Source of the DNA: Velocimicrobium porci
GTDB taxonomy: Bacteria > Bacillota > Clostridia > Lachnospirales > Lachnospiraceae
Reading direction: 5' to 3'
Length of the DNA: 64,000 bases
NCBI RefSeq assembly: GCF_009696045.1
Contig: NZ_VUMT01000001.1
Span: 62,001-126,000, forward strand
Shown: one piece after another, positions 55,324 to 63,842 of the stretch
How positions within the stretch are numbered: position 1 is the stretch's first letter
Layout of the letters: the number at the start of each line of letters is the position of its first letter
The notes under the pieces: model-generated
What the model was told of the DNA's origin: nothing
What the model saw: the letters and a program-made list of their open reading frames with translations, nothing else
Databases searched by the model: none
Translations under genes and position numbers: made by a program

Positions 55324-56128
55324 AAAATTTTTTGCAACTCCATATATTATTTGGATGACCGGATTTACCATTATCCCTTTACTGCTCATCCTATATTATG
55401 GCCTAACAGACAAAACAGGTGCTTTTACAATTGATAATATTGTATCAATTGCCACACCGGAACATGCAAAAGCCCTTTTTTTGTCTATTGGTCTTGCATT
55501 AATAAGCACATTAATATGCCTTATTCTTGCCTATCCATTAGCAATGATTTTAAAAAGTCTGCAGGTAAACCAAAATCGCTTTATTGTATTTTTATTTATT
55601 CTTCCAATGTGGATGAATTTTCTGCTCCGTACAATGGCGTGGCAGACACTTTTGGAAAATCAGGGTGTTATCAATGCAATTTTCCGATTTCTCGGATTGC
55701 CACAAATGAAATTAATTAATACAAGTTATGCAATCATATTTGGTATGGTCTATAACTTTCTCCCATTTATGATTCTTCCAATCTATAATGTATTAATTAA
55801 AATTAGTGATGATATTATTAACGCAGCGAAAGATTTAGGAGCAAATCAGTTCCAAGTATTTTTAAAAATTATATTTCCTTTAACACTTCCCGGTGTTATT
55901 AGTGGTATTACTATGGTATTTATTCCAGCACTTACTACCTTCGTAATTTCTAACCTGCTAGGTGGAGGAAAAATCCTCTTAATAGGAAATGTAATTGAGC
56001 AGGAATTTACATTCTCTGGAAATTGGCATCTGGGTTCAGGGCTTTCTCTTGTATTAATGATATTTATCCTTGTAAGTATGGCACTTCTCGCCAAATATGA
56101 TAAGAACGGGGAGGGAACTGTATTCTGA
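55316..56128 (+). CDS. potB: Spermidine/putrescine ABC transporter, permease PotB
   Basis: 270 aa, six helices. [25 protein letters not shown] near residue 100 is typical of PotB, and the coupling loop [25 protein letters not shown] near 165 is the EAA motif. Start overlaps potA; its own stop TGA shares a base with the potC ATG, so translation is coupled. Confidence 0.94.
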   Translation: MNKKFFATPYIIWMTGFTIIPLLLILYYGLTDKTGAFTIDNIVSIATPEHAKALFLSIGLALISTLICLILAYPLAMILKSLQVNQNRFIVFLFILPMWMNFLLRTMAWQTLLENQGVINAIFRFLGLPQMKLINTSYAIIFGMVYNFLPFMILPIYNVLIKISDDIINAAKDLGANQFQVFLKIIFPLTLPGVISGITMVFIPALTTFVISNLLGGGKILLIGNVIEQEFTFSGNWHLGSGLSLVLMIFILVSMALLAKYDKNGEGTVF

Positions 56129-56904
56129 TGAAAAAGTTTTTTAAATATTTATATCTTGTACTTATATTTATATTTTTATATGCACCAATTGCTACTTTAG
56201 TTGTACTTTCATTTAACCGCTCAAAATCCCGTGTCCGCTGGGGAGGATTTTCTTTGCGGTGGTATGACCAGTTGTTTGGCAGTTCTACTATAATGACTGC
56301 ACTTTATAACACACTGTTAATTGCTTTTTTATCCGCATTAATTGCTACTATTATTGGAACAATGGCAGCGATTGGAATTAACAAAATGAAAAAAGTTCCA
56401 AAATCAATTGTAATGGGTGTAAATAATATCCCTTTACTAAACGGAGAAATCGTAACCGGTATCTCTCTTATGCTTTGTTTTATTGCATTTGGCATTTCTT
56501 TGGGATTTAAAACTGTTTTAATTGCACATATTACGTTTAACATTCCTTATGTTATTTTAAGTGTTATGCCGAAACTAAAACAAATTACACCCGGAACCTA
56601 TGAAGCAGCTTTGGATCTCGGAGCAACTCCTACTTACGCCTTTTTTAAAGTTATTTTTCCCGAACTGCTTCCCGGAATTTTATCAGGTTATTTATTGGCA
56701 TTTACTATGTCCTTAGATGATTTTATTATCACTCATTTTACAAGAGGGGCTGGTATTAATACACTTTCTACATTAATTTATAGTGAAGTAAGACGAGGAA
56801 TCAAACCAACGATGTACGCATTATCTACATTACTGTTCGTTTCCGTACTTGTTCTGCTGCTTTTTATAAATCGACCAGTAAAACCGAAAAAGAAAAAAAA
56901 TTAA
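56128..56904 (+). CDS. potC: Spermidine/putrescine ABC transporter, permease PotC
   Basis: 258 aa, six helices. FLYAPIATLVVLSFNRSKSRVRWGGFSLRWYDQLF near residue 15-45 and the coupling loop EAALDLGATPTYAFFKVIFPELLPG near 152 identify PotC. The gene ends at 56904, only four bases before the inserted IS. With the IS removed, potD would begin 23 bases after this stop. Confidence 0.94.
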   Translation: MKKFFKYLYLVLIFIFLYAPIATLVVLSFNRSKSRVRWGGFSLRWYDQLFGSSTIMTALYNTLLIAFLSALIATIIGTMAAIGINKMKKVPKSIVMGVNNIPLLNGEIVTGISLMLCFIAFGISLGFKTVLIAHITFNIPYVILSVMPKLKQITPGTYEAALDLGATPTYAFFKVIFPELLPGILSGYLLAFTMSLDDFIITHFTRGAGINTLSTLIYSEVRRGIKPTMYALSTLLFVSVLVLLLFINRPVKPKKKKN

Positions 56905-56908
56905 TTTT

Positions 56909-56926
56909 ATAATCTCTCGGAATCTT
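56909..56926. repeat. Left terminal inverted repeat of the pot-operon IS
   Basis: 18 bases identical to the complement of 58696-58713. Between it and the transposase stop lie about 140 bases with no gene. Confidence 0.93.
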
Positions 56927-57067
56927 GAGTGATTATGATTACACACTTGAAAAACGAACTTTGAAAAGTAAATATTATCATTTTTGAGCCAAAAGTAAAA
57001 AAATGAGCATGAGAAACAGACATAACTGTCGCCATGTCTTGAAAAAAGATATATAATAGAAATTGGA

Positions 57068-58552
57068 TTATGCCGTTGTACGAATTAACTTTTTCAGGGC
57101 TGATTCATAGGGCAAATCCCATGCATCAAGATGTTGCAGCATCATGATGTGATAGAGGCGGCAGTACCACATCTTAGAAGAGCGGTGTCTGCCGTTTTCT
57201 AATAGAAAGTCTAATTTCTCACGTTTATTGGAGCGTTCTGCAGAGGTTCTTGCATGAAATTCAGTTTTCCATTCAATACTGTCACGAGGTGGTATGTTAA
57301 TGAATCGAGGGTTATCCTTCATGGCAAGATGTACGGTTCTGCCATATTTGGAATCGGAACAGGGATGTTCACATGAGCATCCATATTTTCTGCTTGCAAG
57401 AGGACAGCGATATTTAATTCTGTTTTTTGAAGGCTCAGAGCCATCATGATTCATACGTCGACCCTCTTTGCATACAGGAACCCCATCTTTGCCAATGGTA
57501 AAGTCATCCTTGTATTTTACTTTGATACCACGTTTTTCATTCAGGTCGATGAAAGGTGTAATCCCTTTGCGTTTGCAGTATTTATAAACCGGCATGGCAT
57601 CATGTGCAGAATCAAGAAGCAGCTTTTTGACATGAAAATCAGGAAGAAAACTTTTCATTCTGAAAAAGGTGTGAATAAAACCATGAGAGTCATGCCTGGA
57701 AGCAGGATTCAGTAAAGGAAAGACAGGAAGGTCACTTTCTGAATCAGAAGCAACCAGCATATATAAATCGTATCCATGATAAAAACAGGAACGGGATGAA
57801 TCCCATCCGATGTCACAATCAGGCTGGGAAAAGTAGCGGTCACAGGAACAGTCACTGATACCTTTAGAGGCACAATCACAAACACGATGCTTCCGTTCCC
57901 TGGCAGAAGTAACAAAAGGAGTACCGTCACCGGCAAGAGCCAGCGTATCGGGATTAATAAGCTGTTTAGAAACAGACTGCTGTAGGAATTCCCGATTATA
58001 AAGGTCAAACAGGGAACCATAAGGCTGTTCTTCAATGGAAAAAACGGTATTTTCCAGTTCATTCAGCAACTGTTCTACAGAAACTTTTTCAACAGACTTG
58101 GCTTTTGCGCCTTTTTGAGAAGGCTTTTTTACAGAAATTTTGGGTGGATGTAAATGAGGAGAGAGATTGTTTTCATCCGAATCCCACAGACGGTCAATAA
58201 AGTCATAAAAGGTGCCGATACCAGGGGTGTCACCAAAATCAAAACCACTAAGAATGGCATAAAGAGGATTGATTTTAAGCTGTGCAGCCCATTTCGTGAG
58301 GGAAGTAACCTTAAAGGCAAGTGACAGCAGGTAGGAACGATGCATACAGGAAGGAATTCTTGGTTTCGGACCAAAGATGGAATATTTAGACCTGAGTTTC
58401 TCATCGGTATAAGAAAGATCGAGATTCCAGAAACGGTCGATGATATCCCATGTGGAACGTGCAATGGAGTCAGGTTCAGGATAAAATTTACGAAGATTAG
58501 TAACAACAAAGTTCTGGTAGTCAGCATGACTGCCACAGTTAACAGGTAACAA
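57068..58552 (-). CDS. IS transposase (DDE type, IS4/IS1182-like)
   Basis: 494 aa. Candidate catalytic Asp residues are LALAGDGTPFVTS (near residue 230) and KKLLLDSAHDAMPVYKYC (near 335), and the Glu lies in FHARTSAERSNKREKLDF near 450, a Y/R-x-E-x-x-x-K/R type motif. Two Cys-rich inserts (VCDCASKGISDCSCDRYF and CPLASRKYGCSCEHPC) are unusual and may bind zinc. The start is TTG (58550-58552) with GGAGG seven bases ahead; no ATG alternative has a site. I cannot fix the ISfinder family from sequence alone. Confidence 0.85.
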   Translation of the reverse strand: MLPVNCGSHADYQNFVVTNLRKFYPEPDSIARSTWDIIDRFWNLDLSYTDEKLRSKYSIFGPKPRIPSCMHRSYLLSLAFKVTSLTKWAAQLKINPLYAILSGFDFGDTPGIGTFYDFIDRLWDSDENNLSPHLHPPKISVKKPSQKGAKAKSVEKVSVEQLLNELENTVFSIEEQPYGSLFDLYNREFLQQSVSKQLINPDTLALAGDGTPFVTSARERKHRVCDCASKGISDCSCDRYFSQPDCDIGWDSSRSCFYHGYDLYMLVASDSESDLPVFPLLNPASRHDSHGFIHTFFRMKSFLPDFHVKKLLLDSAHDAMPVYKYCKRKGITPFIDLNEKRGIKVKYKDDFTIGKDGVPVCKEGRRMNHDGSEPSKNRIKYRCPLASRKYGCSCEHPCSDSKYGRTVHLAMKDNPRFINIPPRDSIEWKTEFHARTSAERSNKREKLDFLLENGRHRSSKMWYCRLYHIMMLQHLDAWDLPYESALKKLIRTTA

Positions 58553-58589
58553 AAAATCGCCTCCAATCGAAAAATATGCTTATAAATAA

Positions 58590-58611
58590 GGGCGCGAAGC
58601 GCCGCATTTTT
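58590..58611 (+). terminator. GC-rich hairpin at the right end of the IS
   Basis: GGCGC-GAA-GCGCC followed by GCATTTTTC on the plus strand, upstream of the transposase start. It could shield the transposase from outside transcription, and the same feature would reduce read-through from potC into potD. Confidence 0.5.
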
Positions 58612-58695
58612 CGATGGATTTGTCAAGTGTTTTGGCAAAAAAAGTGGGGGATTTTAATAGAAAAGGAATCTGAAAGCCTTATATTTACTGGCTTA

Positions 58696-58713
58696 AAGAT
58701 TCCGAGAGATTAT
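58696..58713. repeat. Right terminal inverted repeat of the pot-operon IS
   Basis: 18 bases, perfect complement of 56909-56926; followed by the TTTT target duplicate and then the potD ribosome site GAGGAGG. Confidence 0.93.
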
Positions 58714-58736
58714 TTTTAATTTGAGGAGGATTTTTA

Positions 58737-59795
58737 ATGAAAAGAAAAGTTTTATTTCTACTTCTTGCAGTTACTTCTGCCTGTTTTTTATTTGGATGTG
58801 GCAATGGTAAAAAGGCAGGAGAAAATGGAGAGGTTAAAGTCTATAACTGGGGAGACTATATTGACGAAGAAGTAATTCATATGTTTGAGCAGGAAACCGG
58901 AATTAAAGTTGTCTACGATATGTTTGAAACAAACGAAGAAATGTATCCTGTTATTGAAGCTGGCGGCACAAAATACGATGCAGTCTGCCCATCCGACTAT
59001 ATGATTGAAAAAATGATTCAAAATAATTTATTACAAAAAATTAATTTTGACAATGTACCTAATATTAAAAATATTGATAAGCAACAATTAAAGGATTCAA
59101 AGGCATTTGATCCTGACAACGCTTACTCCGTTCCTTATACTTACGGAACACTTGGCATTTTGTATAATAAAACTTTGGTAAATGATAAAGTTGACAGCTG
59201 GAATATTCTCTGGGATAAAAAATATAAAGATAATGTGCTGATGTACAACAGTGTACGTGATTTATTTGTACCTGCTCTGATTTTAAATGGGGAATCTTTA
59301 AATACTACCGATGAAAAGACTTTACAAAAAGCAAAACAATTGTTAATTGAACAAAAACCTCTTGTACAGGCTTATGTTATGGATCAGATTAAAGATAAGA
59401 TGATTAATGGTGAAGCTGCACTTGCAATGGCTTATTCCGGTGAATATCTGGCTATTCAAGAGGACAATCCGGATATTGAGTTTGTTGTTCCGAAAGAAGG
59501 AAGCAATTGTTTTATTGATTCCTGGGTTATTCCTGCAAATGCGGAAAATAAGGAAAATGCGGAAGCTTGGATTAATTTCTTATGCAGACCTGATATCGCT
59601 AAAATGAATTTTGAATATATTACCTATTCTACTCCTAATAAAGCTGCTTATGATGAAATTGACGACGATTATAAGAAACTGGAAGCTGTTTTCCCAACAA
59701 AAGAAACACTCTCCAGATGTGAAGTATTTAAGTATATCGGAGAAGATGCAGATAGTATCTACAGTGAACTCTGGAAAGAAATTAAAGCAAATTAA
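58737..59795 (+). CDS. potD: Spermidine/putrescine-binding lipoprotein
   Basis: 352 aa. Signal peptide with lipobox FLFGCGNGKK (Cys near residue 21), then VKVYNWGDYIDEEVIHMFEQETG, the PotD hallmark, and AMAYSGEYLAIQ near 225. AGGAGG lies seven bases before ATG, so translation signals are intact. Extracellular, delivers polyamine to PotBC. Transcription from the pot promoter must now cross the 1.8-kb IS, which is oriented against it; potD may depend on a promoter in the IS end. Confidence 0.94.
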   Translation: MKRKVLFLLLAVTSACFLFGCGNGKKAGENGEVKVYNWGDYIDEEVIHMFEQETGIKVVYDMFETNEEMYPVIEAGGTKYDAVCPSDYMIEKMIQNNLLQKINFDNVPNIKNIDKQQLKDSKAFDPDNAYSVPYTYGTLGILYNKTLVNDKVDSWNILWDKKYKDNVLMYNSVRDLFVPALILNGESLNTTDEKTLQKAKQLLIEQKPLVQAYVMDQIKDKMINGEAALAMAYSGEYLAIQEDNPDIEFVVPKEGSNCFIDSWVIPANAENKENAEAWINFLCRPDIAKMNFEYITYSTPNKAAYDEIDDDYKKLEAVFPTKETLSRCEVFKYIGEDADSIYSELWKEIKAN

Positions 59796-59822
59796 TTTTA
59801 TTTTCATCAACTACAATCATAA

Positions 59823-59868
59823 AAGGACTATGATAGAAAGAAGTAAATTTCTTTCTACCATAGTCCTT
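59823..59868. terminator. Bidirectional terminator after potD
   Basis: AAGGACTATG.TAGAAAGAA paired with TTTCTTTCTA.CATAGTCCTT, about 20 pairs, short loop, flanked by ATTTTAG on the plus strand and TTTTATGATTG on the minus strand; genes converge here. Confidence 0.88.
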
Positions 59869-59889
59869 ATTTTAGTTTTCTATTTTCTG

Positions 59890-60342
59890 TTATCTTCTTC
59901 TTCCAACAGGGTTATATTCTTCTTTTTGTCTATAAACTTTACCTAATTTAATTGTTTTCTTTGAAGTTGTAATTGTAAGTTTTACTTTAAGTGTATCTCC
60001 ATAACCAGATATAATTAAAATTTCATTCTTACCTTTCTTAATACTTGTTTTTTTGTTAAATGTTGAATTTTTTAATGTATCTGAAAATGGCACCCAGTCC
60101 TGATTTGGTGGTACCATATAAAACTCAGCATACCGAACATCATTTACTACTTTTACATTTATTTTCATTTTTCCCTTAGCCTTTGAATACAAGTTAAGCT
60201 TCATAGTTTCTCCGGCATACACTGTAATTGTTTTAGTAACTTTGTTCGTGTAAGATGCAGCATCAACCGTCTTAGGTACTAATGTCAATACCATACTAAA
60301 TGCTACTACAAGAGCTATCATTTTTTTTGTTAAATTTTTCAT
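59890..60342 (-). CDS. Small secreted protein
   Basis: 150 aa. Typical Sec signal peptide MKNLTKKMIALVVAFSMVLTL...VDAASY with cleavage expected after DAA-S, then a basic, beta-rich domain (TKTITVYAGETMKLNLYSKAKGKMKINVKVV). No LPXTG or lipobox, so it is probably released or held by charge. The sequence resembles short pre-peptidase-like or Ig-like beta sandwiches in style but I cannot assign a family. RBS AGGAGG precedes ATG. Confidence 0.75.
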   Translation of the reverse strand: MKNLTKKMIALVVAFSMVLTLVPKTVDAASYTNKVTKTITVYAGETMKLNLYSKAKGKMKINVKVVNDVRYAEFYMVPPNQDWVPFSDTLKNSTFNKKTSIKKGKNEILIISGYGDTLKVKLTITTSKKTIKLGKVYRQKEEYNPVGRRR

Positions 60343-60440
60343 AACTTTTCCTCCTTTTCTTTCTGAAATTCTCTTTTGTTGTCTGTTTCTTTTATATTAT
60401 AACGTAAATTTTCTGTTTTTTTACATTTTGGTCTGAACAG

Positions 60441-61754
60441 TCATTTTTTTGGAACGAATGATAATTTTCCCGTTGCCGGATTATCAATAAGGCTACCATC
60501 TTCTTCAAATCTTGAACCATGACAAGGACAATCCCATGTCCGCTCAATTGGATTCCATTTTAATGCGCAGCCCAAATGAGGACAACGTTTGAATGTAGGT
60601 GTTAATAAATTTAGCGTAGCTTCTATCCCATTTAAAAAGAGTTGAGGATGCCATATACTTCGGCTTGGAGAGAAAACTCTGCTCCATTCGTTTTCTTTTT
60701 CCTGAACTAAATCACTCAAAAGCATTGCCGATACCATCGCAGATGTCATACCCCATTTATTAAAACCGGTTGCTACATACAAGTCTTTTGCATGTTTTGA
60801 ATATTGTCCAATATAAGGCACACTATCCAGGCTCATGCAATCTTGCGTCGCCCAATGATAACGCTCCGTTCCTTCCAGATAGTACTCCTTTGCAAAGGCT
60901 CTTAATTCATCATAATTTCCGCCCTGTTTTCCTGTTCTATGGCTTCCTCCACCAAGTAAAAGCAAATTATCATAGTTTCGGAAAGAAAAGCCTTGTTTTG
61001 CCTCATCGACATACATTCCGTTTACATTTTGTGCATGTTCCAATGCTATAACATAAGAACGATGTTGATACAATTTTAAAAAATAACTTCCATTTTTATT
61101 GATAAATGGAAAATGGGTTGCAACGATAATTTTATTTGCATAAATCTCACATTCTTCATTCCAAGCTTTATTTGGTGCAATCTCCGTTATAAACGTATGT
61201 TCATATATGTTTAAGTTTTTCGCAAGTCCGGCAATAAATTGAAACGGATTAAATTGTGCCTGCTTTGAAAATTGAATTGCCCCTTCTGTTTCAAAAGGAA
61301 GTGGTAATTTTTCCACAAACTTTGCGGGAAAACCAAGGGAATTAACTGCACTTACCTCTTTTTCAATCCATTCACGATTTTTCAGTGTATAAACAAAGGA
61401 ATTTTTTTCTTCAAATTTACATGGTATTGTTTTTGCAAGTTTACGATACATTTCAAGTGCTTGTTCATTTGCCCGAAGATATACCAGTGCCTGTTCTTTT
61501 CCTTTGTTCCTTATCATTTTGTCATAAATTAATCCATGCTGGGAAGTAATTTTTGCTGTTGTATTTTTAGTAATACCACTTCCGATTCGTTTTCCCTCTA
61601 CAAGTATATAATCAACACCTGCAAGTTCTAAGAAATATGCACATAAAATACCAGATAAACCACCACCAATAATTAAAACGTGCGTTTTTTTCTTTTCTTC
61701 CAATTTATGAAAATCCGGTAATTTGATATGGTCTGTCCAAACTGACTGCGACAT
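60441..61754 (-). CDS. FAD-dependent oxidoreductase with C-terminal Rieske domain
   Basis: 437 aa. DAO-type FAD fold: HVLIIGGGLSGILCAYFLELAG near residue 25 and VEGKRIGSGITKNTTAKIT near 55. The last ~75 residues are a Rieske [2Fe-2S] domain with CPHLGC and CPCHGSRF (Cys-x-His and Cys-x-x-His ligands). This FAD-Rieske fusion is known in Clostridia and bacilli without a defined substrate. GGAGGG lies five bases before ATG but is buried in a 13-bp hairpin. Confidence 0.9.
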   Translation of the reverse strand: MSQSVWTDHIKLPDFHKLEEKKKTHVLIIGGGLSGILCAYFLELAGVDYILVEGKRIGSGITKNTTAKITSQHGLIYDKMIRNKGKEQALVYLRANEQALEMYRKLAKTIPCKFEEKNSFVYTLKNREWIEKEVSAVNSLGFPAKFVEKLPLPFETEGAIQFSKQAQFNPFQFIAGLAKNLNIYEHTFITEIAPNKAWNEECEIYANKIIVATHFPFINKNGSYFLKLYQHRSYVIALEHAQNVNGMYVDEAKQGFSFRNYDNLLLLGGGSHRTGKQGGNYDELRAFAKEYYLEGTERYHWATQDCMSLDSVPYIGQYSKHAKDLYVATGFNKWGMTSAMVSAMLLSDLVQEKENEWSRVFSPSRSIWHPQLFLNGIEATLNLLTPTFKRCPHLGCALKWNPIERTWDCPCHGSRFEEDGSLIDNPATGKLSFVPKK

Positions 61755-61758
61755 AAAA

Positions 61759-61812
61759 ATCCCTCCATTTTGAAAAATACTTTTTTATAGCTTTTCCAAA
61801 AAATGGAGGGAT
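61759..61812 (-). promoter_or_regulatory. Hairpin masking the ribosome site of the FAD/Rieske gene, or terminator of the upstream gene
   Basis: Perfect 13-bp inverted repeat: arms 61759-61771 and 61800-61812, 28-base AT-rich loop. The promoter-proximal arm reads ATCCCTCCATTTT (an anti-Shine-Dalgarno) and the distal arm contains GGAGGG, the ribosome site of the next gene; the stem is then followed by TTTTTATG. It could end the alcohol-dehydrogenase transcript, hide the ribosome site in read-through mRNA, or both. Confidence 0.78.
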
Positions 61813-61841
61813 ATACTTATTTTAACTTTGTCAAAATTTTA

Positions 61842-62993
61842 TTATCCGATTTCTTTTAATAGTTTTTCTGCAAGCTCTTCTGTAATCGGCATTGGAGAAT
61901 TGCCGGCAAATCTTTCTTCTGAAACTTTTTTTGCATTGGACAATAGTTCTTCTTTTGTAATATTTAATTTAGAAAAGGATTCCATACCAAGTACTTCATC
62001 ACGAAACCATTTGAATTTTTCGGAAGTAATCTTTCCAATCTCAGAATCCGTTGCATTTTCTGGAAATTTAGCTCCAAGAATATAACCGATTTCTTTTATT
62101 TTTTTCGCTTTCACAGAAGCCGTATATAGCATTGTTCCAGGTAATGCATAGGCACATGCTGCTCCATGTGGGATTTTATACTCTGGTCCAATCACATGAG
62201 CTAAGGAGTGTCCTACATGAGTTCCTGCATTATTAAGCATCCAGCCGGCTAATGCTGCTGCAACCATCATTCGTTCTCTTGCCTCTAAGTCTTCTCCATT
62301 TTTAACTGCATTTGGAAGGTATTTTACAATTAGATACATAACTTTTTCACAAATTGCATCGGTAATCGGAGAAGACAAATTGGAAGTATATCCTTCCATC
62401 GCATGAGCAAATGCATCTAAGCCGGTTGAAATTGTAAGCCCTTTTGGCATTGTTACCGTTAATTCAGGGCAAAGAACTGCATATTCACTCACTGCATTAT
62501 CGGATAAAACAGCTAATTTTTCATGGGTATGGATATCCGTAACAACCGCTGCATTAGATAATTCACTTCCGGTTCCGGATGTTGTTGGTACCGCAATTAA
62601 TCCATCACAAAAAATAGGGACTTCTTTTTCTATTACATAATCTTCAATCTTTCCGCCTAATGTACGAACAATATTAATTCCGCGAGCCGTATCAATTGCA
62701 CTTCCTCCACCGATACCGATAATACTGTCACAACCATTTTCTACAAACAGACTTGCTCCGGTATTTACCAAGTCTGTTGAAGGATCGGAAACAACTTTAT
62801 CATAAATACAAACCTCTATTTTATTTTCTTCTAATGTTTTTAATAATGCTTTTACCATTGGCATTTCCAGTTGAAATGTTCCGGTTGCAATCATTGGTTT
62901 TTTATATTCTTTTTCTTTCAAGATTTCTAAAATTGTTGTTGAAAGTTCATGCGTTACTGAAACTTTTACTTTCTGCTCTAATTTAAAATCCAT
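61842..62993 (-). CDS. Iron-containing alcohol dehydrogenase
   Basis: 383 aa group III dehydrogenase. IIGIGGGSAIDTARGI near residue 95 is the NAD site; AVPTTSGTGSELSNAAV near 140; metal ligands are in GLDAFAHAMEGY (Asp/His near 200), GTHVGHSLAHVIG (near 263-270) and KIPHGAACAYALP (near 280). It reduces or oxidises an alcohol/aldehyde or a polyol. In the operon it follows a TrpF-like protein and a PfkB kinase, so its substrate may be a phosphorylated or small sugar compound rather than ethanol. Confidence 0.9.
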   Translation of the reverse strand: MDFKLEQKVKVSVTHELSTTILEILKEKEYKKPMIATGTFQLEMPMVKALLKTLEENKIEVCIYDKVVSDPSTDLVNTGASLFVENGCDSIIGIGGGSAIDTARGINIVRTLGGKIEDYVIEKEVPIFCDGLIAVPTTSGTGSELSNAAVVTDIHTHEKLAVLSDNAVSEYAVLCPELTVTMPKGLTISTGLDAFAHAMEGYTSNLSSPITDAICEKVMYLIVKYLPNAVKNGEDLEARERMMVAAALAGWMLNNAGTHVGHSLAHVIGPEYKIPHGAACAYALPGTMLYTASVKAKKIKEIGYILGAKFPENATDSEIGKITSEKFKWFRDEVLGMESFSKLNITKEELLSNAKKVSEERFAGNSPMPITEELAEKLLKEIG

Positions 62994-63069
62994 AATAGAC
63001 CTCTCTTCTTCTTTCTTTTTGATTCAACCATAAGATTCCCGATAACTTAATACTCATGATACAACAAAA

Positions 63070-63762
63070 TTATAGTCCTATTTCCTTTGCTGCTTTATCT
63101 GCTCTTTCACAAAATTCTTTTACCTTTGGAATATCTTTTTCCATTACTCCGTCATTATATTTGTAGCTTGTTTTTGTCAAAGAATCAACTCCATAAGGTT
63201 TTACTGTTTTGATACATTCTTCTACGTTATCTGGTCCTAGTCCTCCGGCAATAATAACAGGAATATTAACCGATTTTACAATTTCAGCATCAATGCTCCA
63301 GTCGTGTGTCTGACCACTGGCACCAATTCCTGTATCTGCTGCCAAACCGGAATCAGTCAAAATATAATCACAGAATTTTGCATATTCTTTTGCACGGTCT
63401 ACTGCTTCTTTTCCATCTACCAATACTGCCTGCATTAATTCTACACCAGGGCATTCTCTATGAAGTCTTTCTGCAAATGCTTCATCAGCAGTAAATTCCA
63501 TTCCGGCAATGTGAAGAATATCCGGTTTCACACGTTTTGTAATAAAAATCATCTCATCCGGATCTTTATTTAACATAATTGCCACACATTTTACGCCTCT
63601 GCGTTTTGCTTCATCAAAAATACGGTCTACTACATCAAATGGTACTCTATGTGCCGGTACTCCACCACTTTGCATAGGAACAAGTCCGATGTGGTCTGCT
63701 CCTGCATCCATTGTAGCAACACTTTCATTGTAATTAACTAAAGAATAAATCTGTTTTTTCAT
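63070..63762 (-). CDS. Phosphoribosylanthranilate isomerase-like (TrpF-like) TIM-barrel protein
   Basis: 230 aa. YSLVNYNESVATMDAGADHIGLVPM at the start and the phosphate-binding loops VIIAGGLGPDNVEECIK (near residue 170) resemble TrpF. However the usual N-terminal K-x-C-G motif of TrpF is replaced (IYSLVNYN), no tryptophan gene is near, and the gene lies between a PfkB kinase and an alcohol dehydrogenase. It is probably a paralog with a different sugar-phosphate isomerase or aldolase-like role. Reaction unknown. Confidence 0.75.
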   Translation of the reverse strand: MKKQIYSLVNYNESVATMDAGADHIGLVPMQSGGVPAHRVPFDVVDRIFDEAKRRGVKCVAIMLNKDPDEMIFITKRVKPDILHIAGMEFTADEAFAERLHRECPGVELMQAVLVDGKEAVDRAKEYAKFCDYILTDSGLAADTGIGASGQTHDWSIDAEIVKSVNIPVIIAGGLGPDNVEECIKTVKPYGVDSLTKTSYKYNDGVMEKDIPKVKEFCERADKAAKEIGL

Positions 63763-63842
63763 TTTTTAATCTCCTATTCTTGTCTCGTTCTATTAATAAA
63801 ATTTTGTTATTTTTCTTTACTATTTCTTATAATCTATTAAAA

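Larger units (their letters stand above)
56909..58713 (-). mobile_element. 1.8-kb insertion sequence between potC and potD
   Basis: Ends are a perfect 18-base inverted repeat (56909-56926 and 58696-58713), beginning ATAATCTCTCGG. The flanking TTTT at 56905-56908 is repeated at 58714-58717, a 4-base target duplication. One transposase gene on the minus strand fills it. Sharp ends and an intact gene indicate a recent insertion. Confidence 0.93.
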
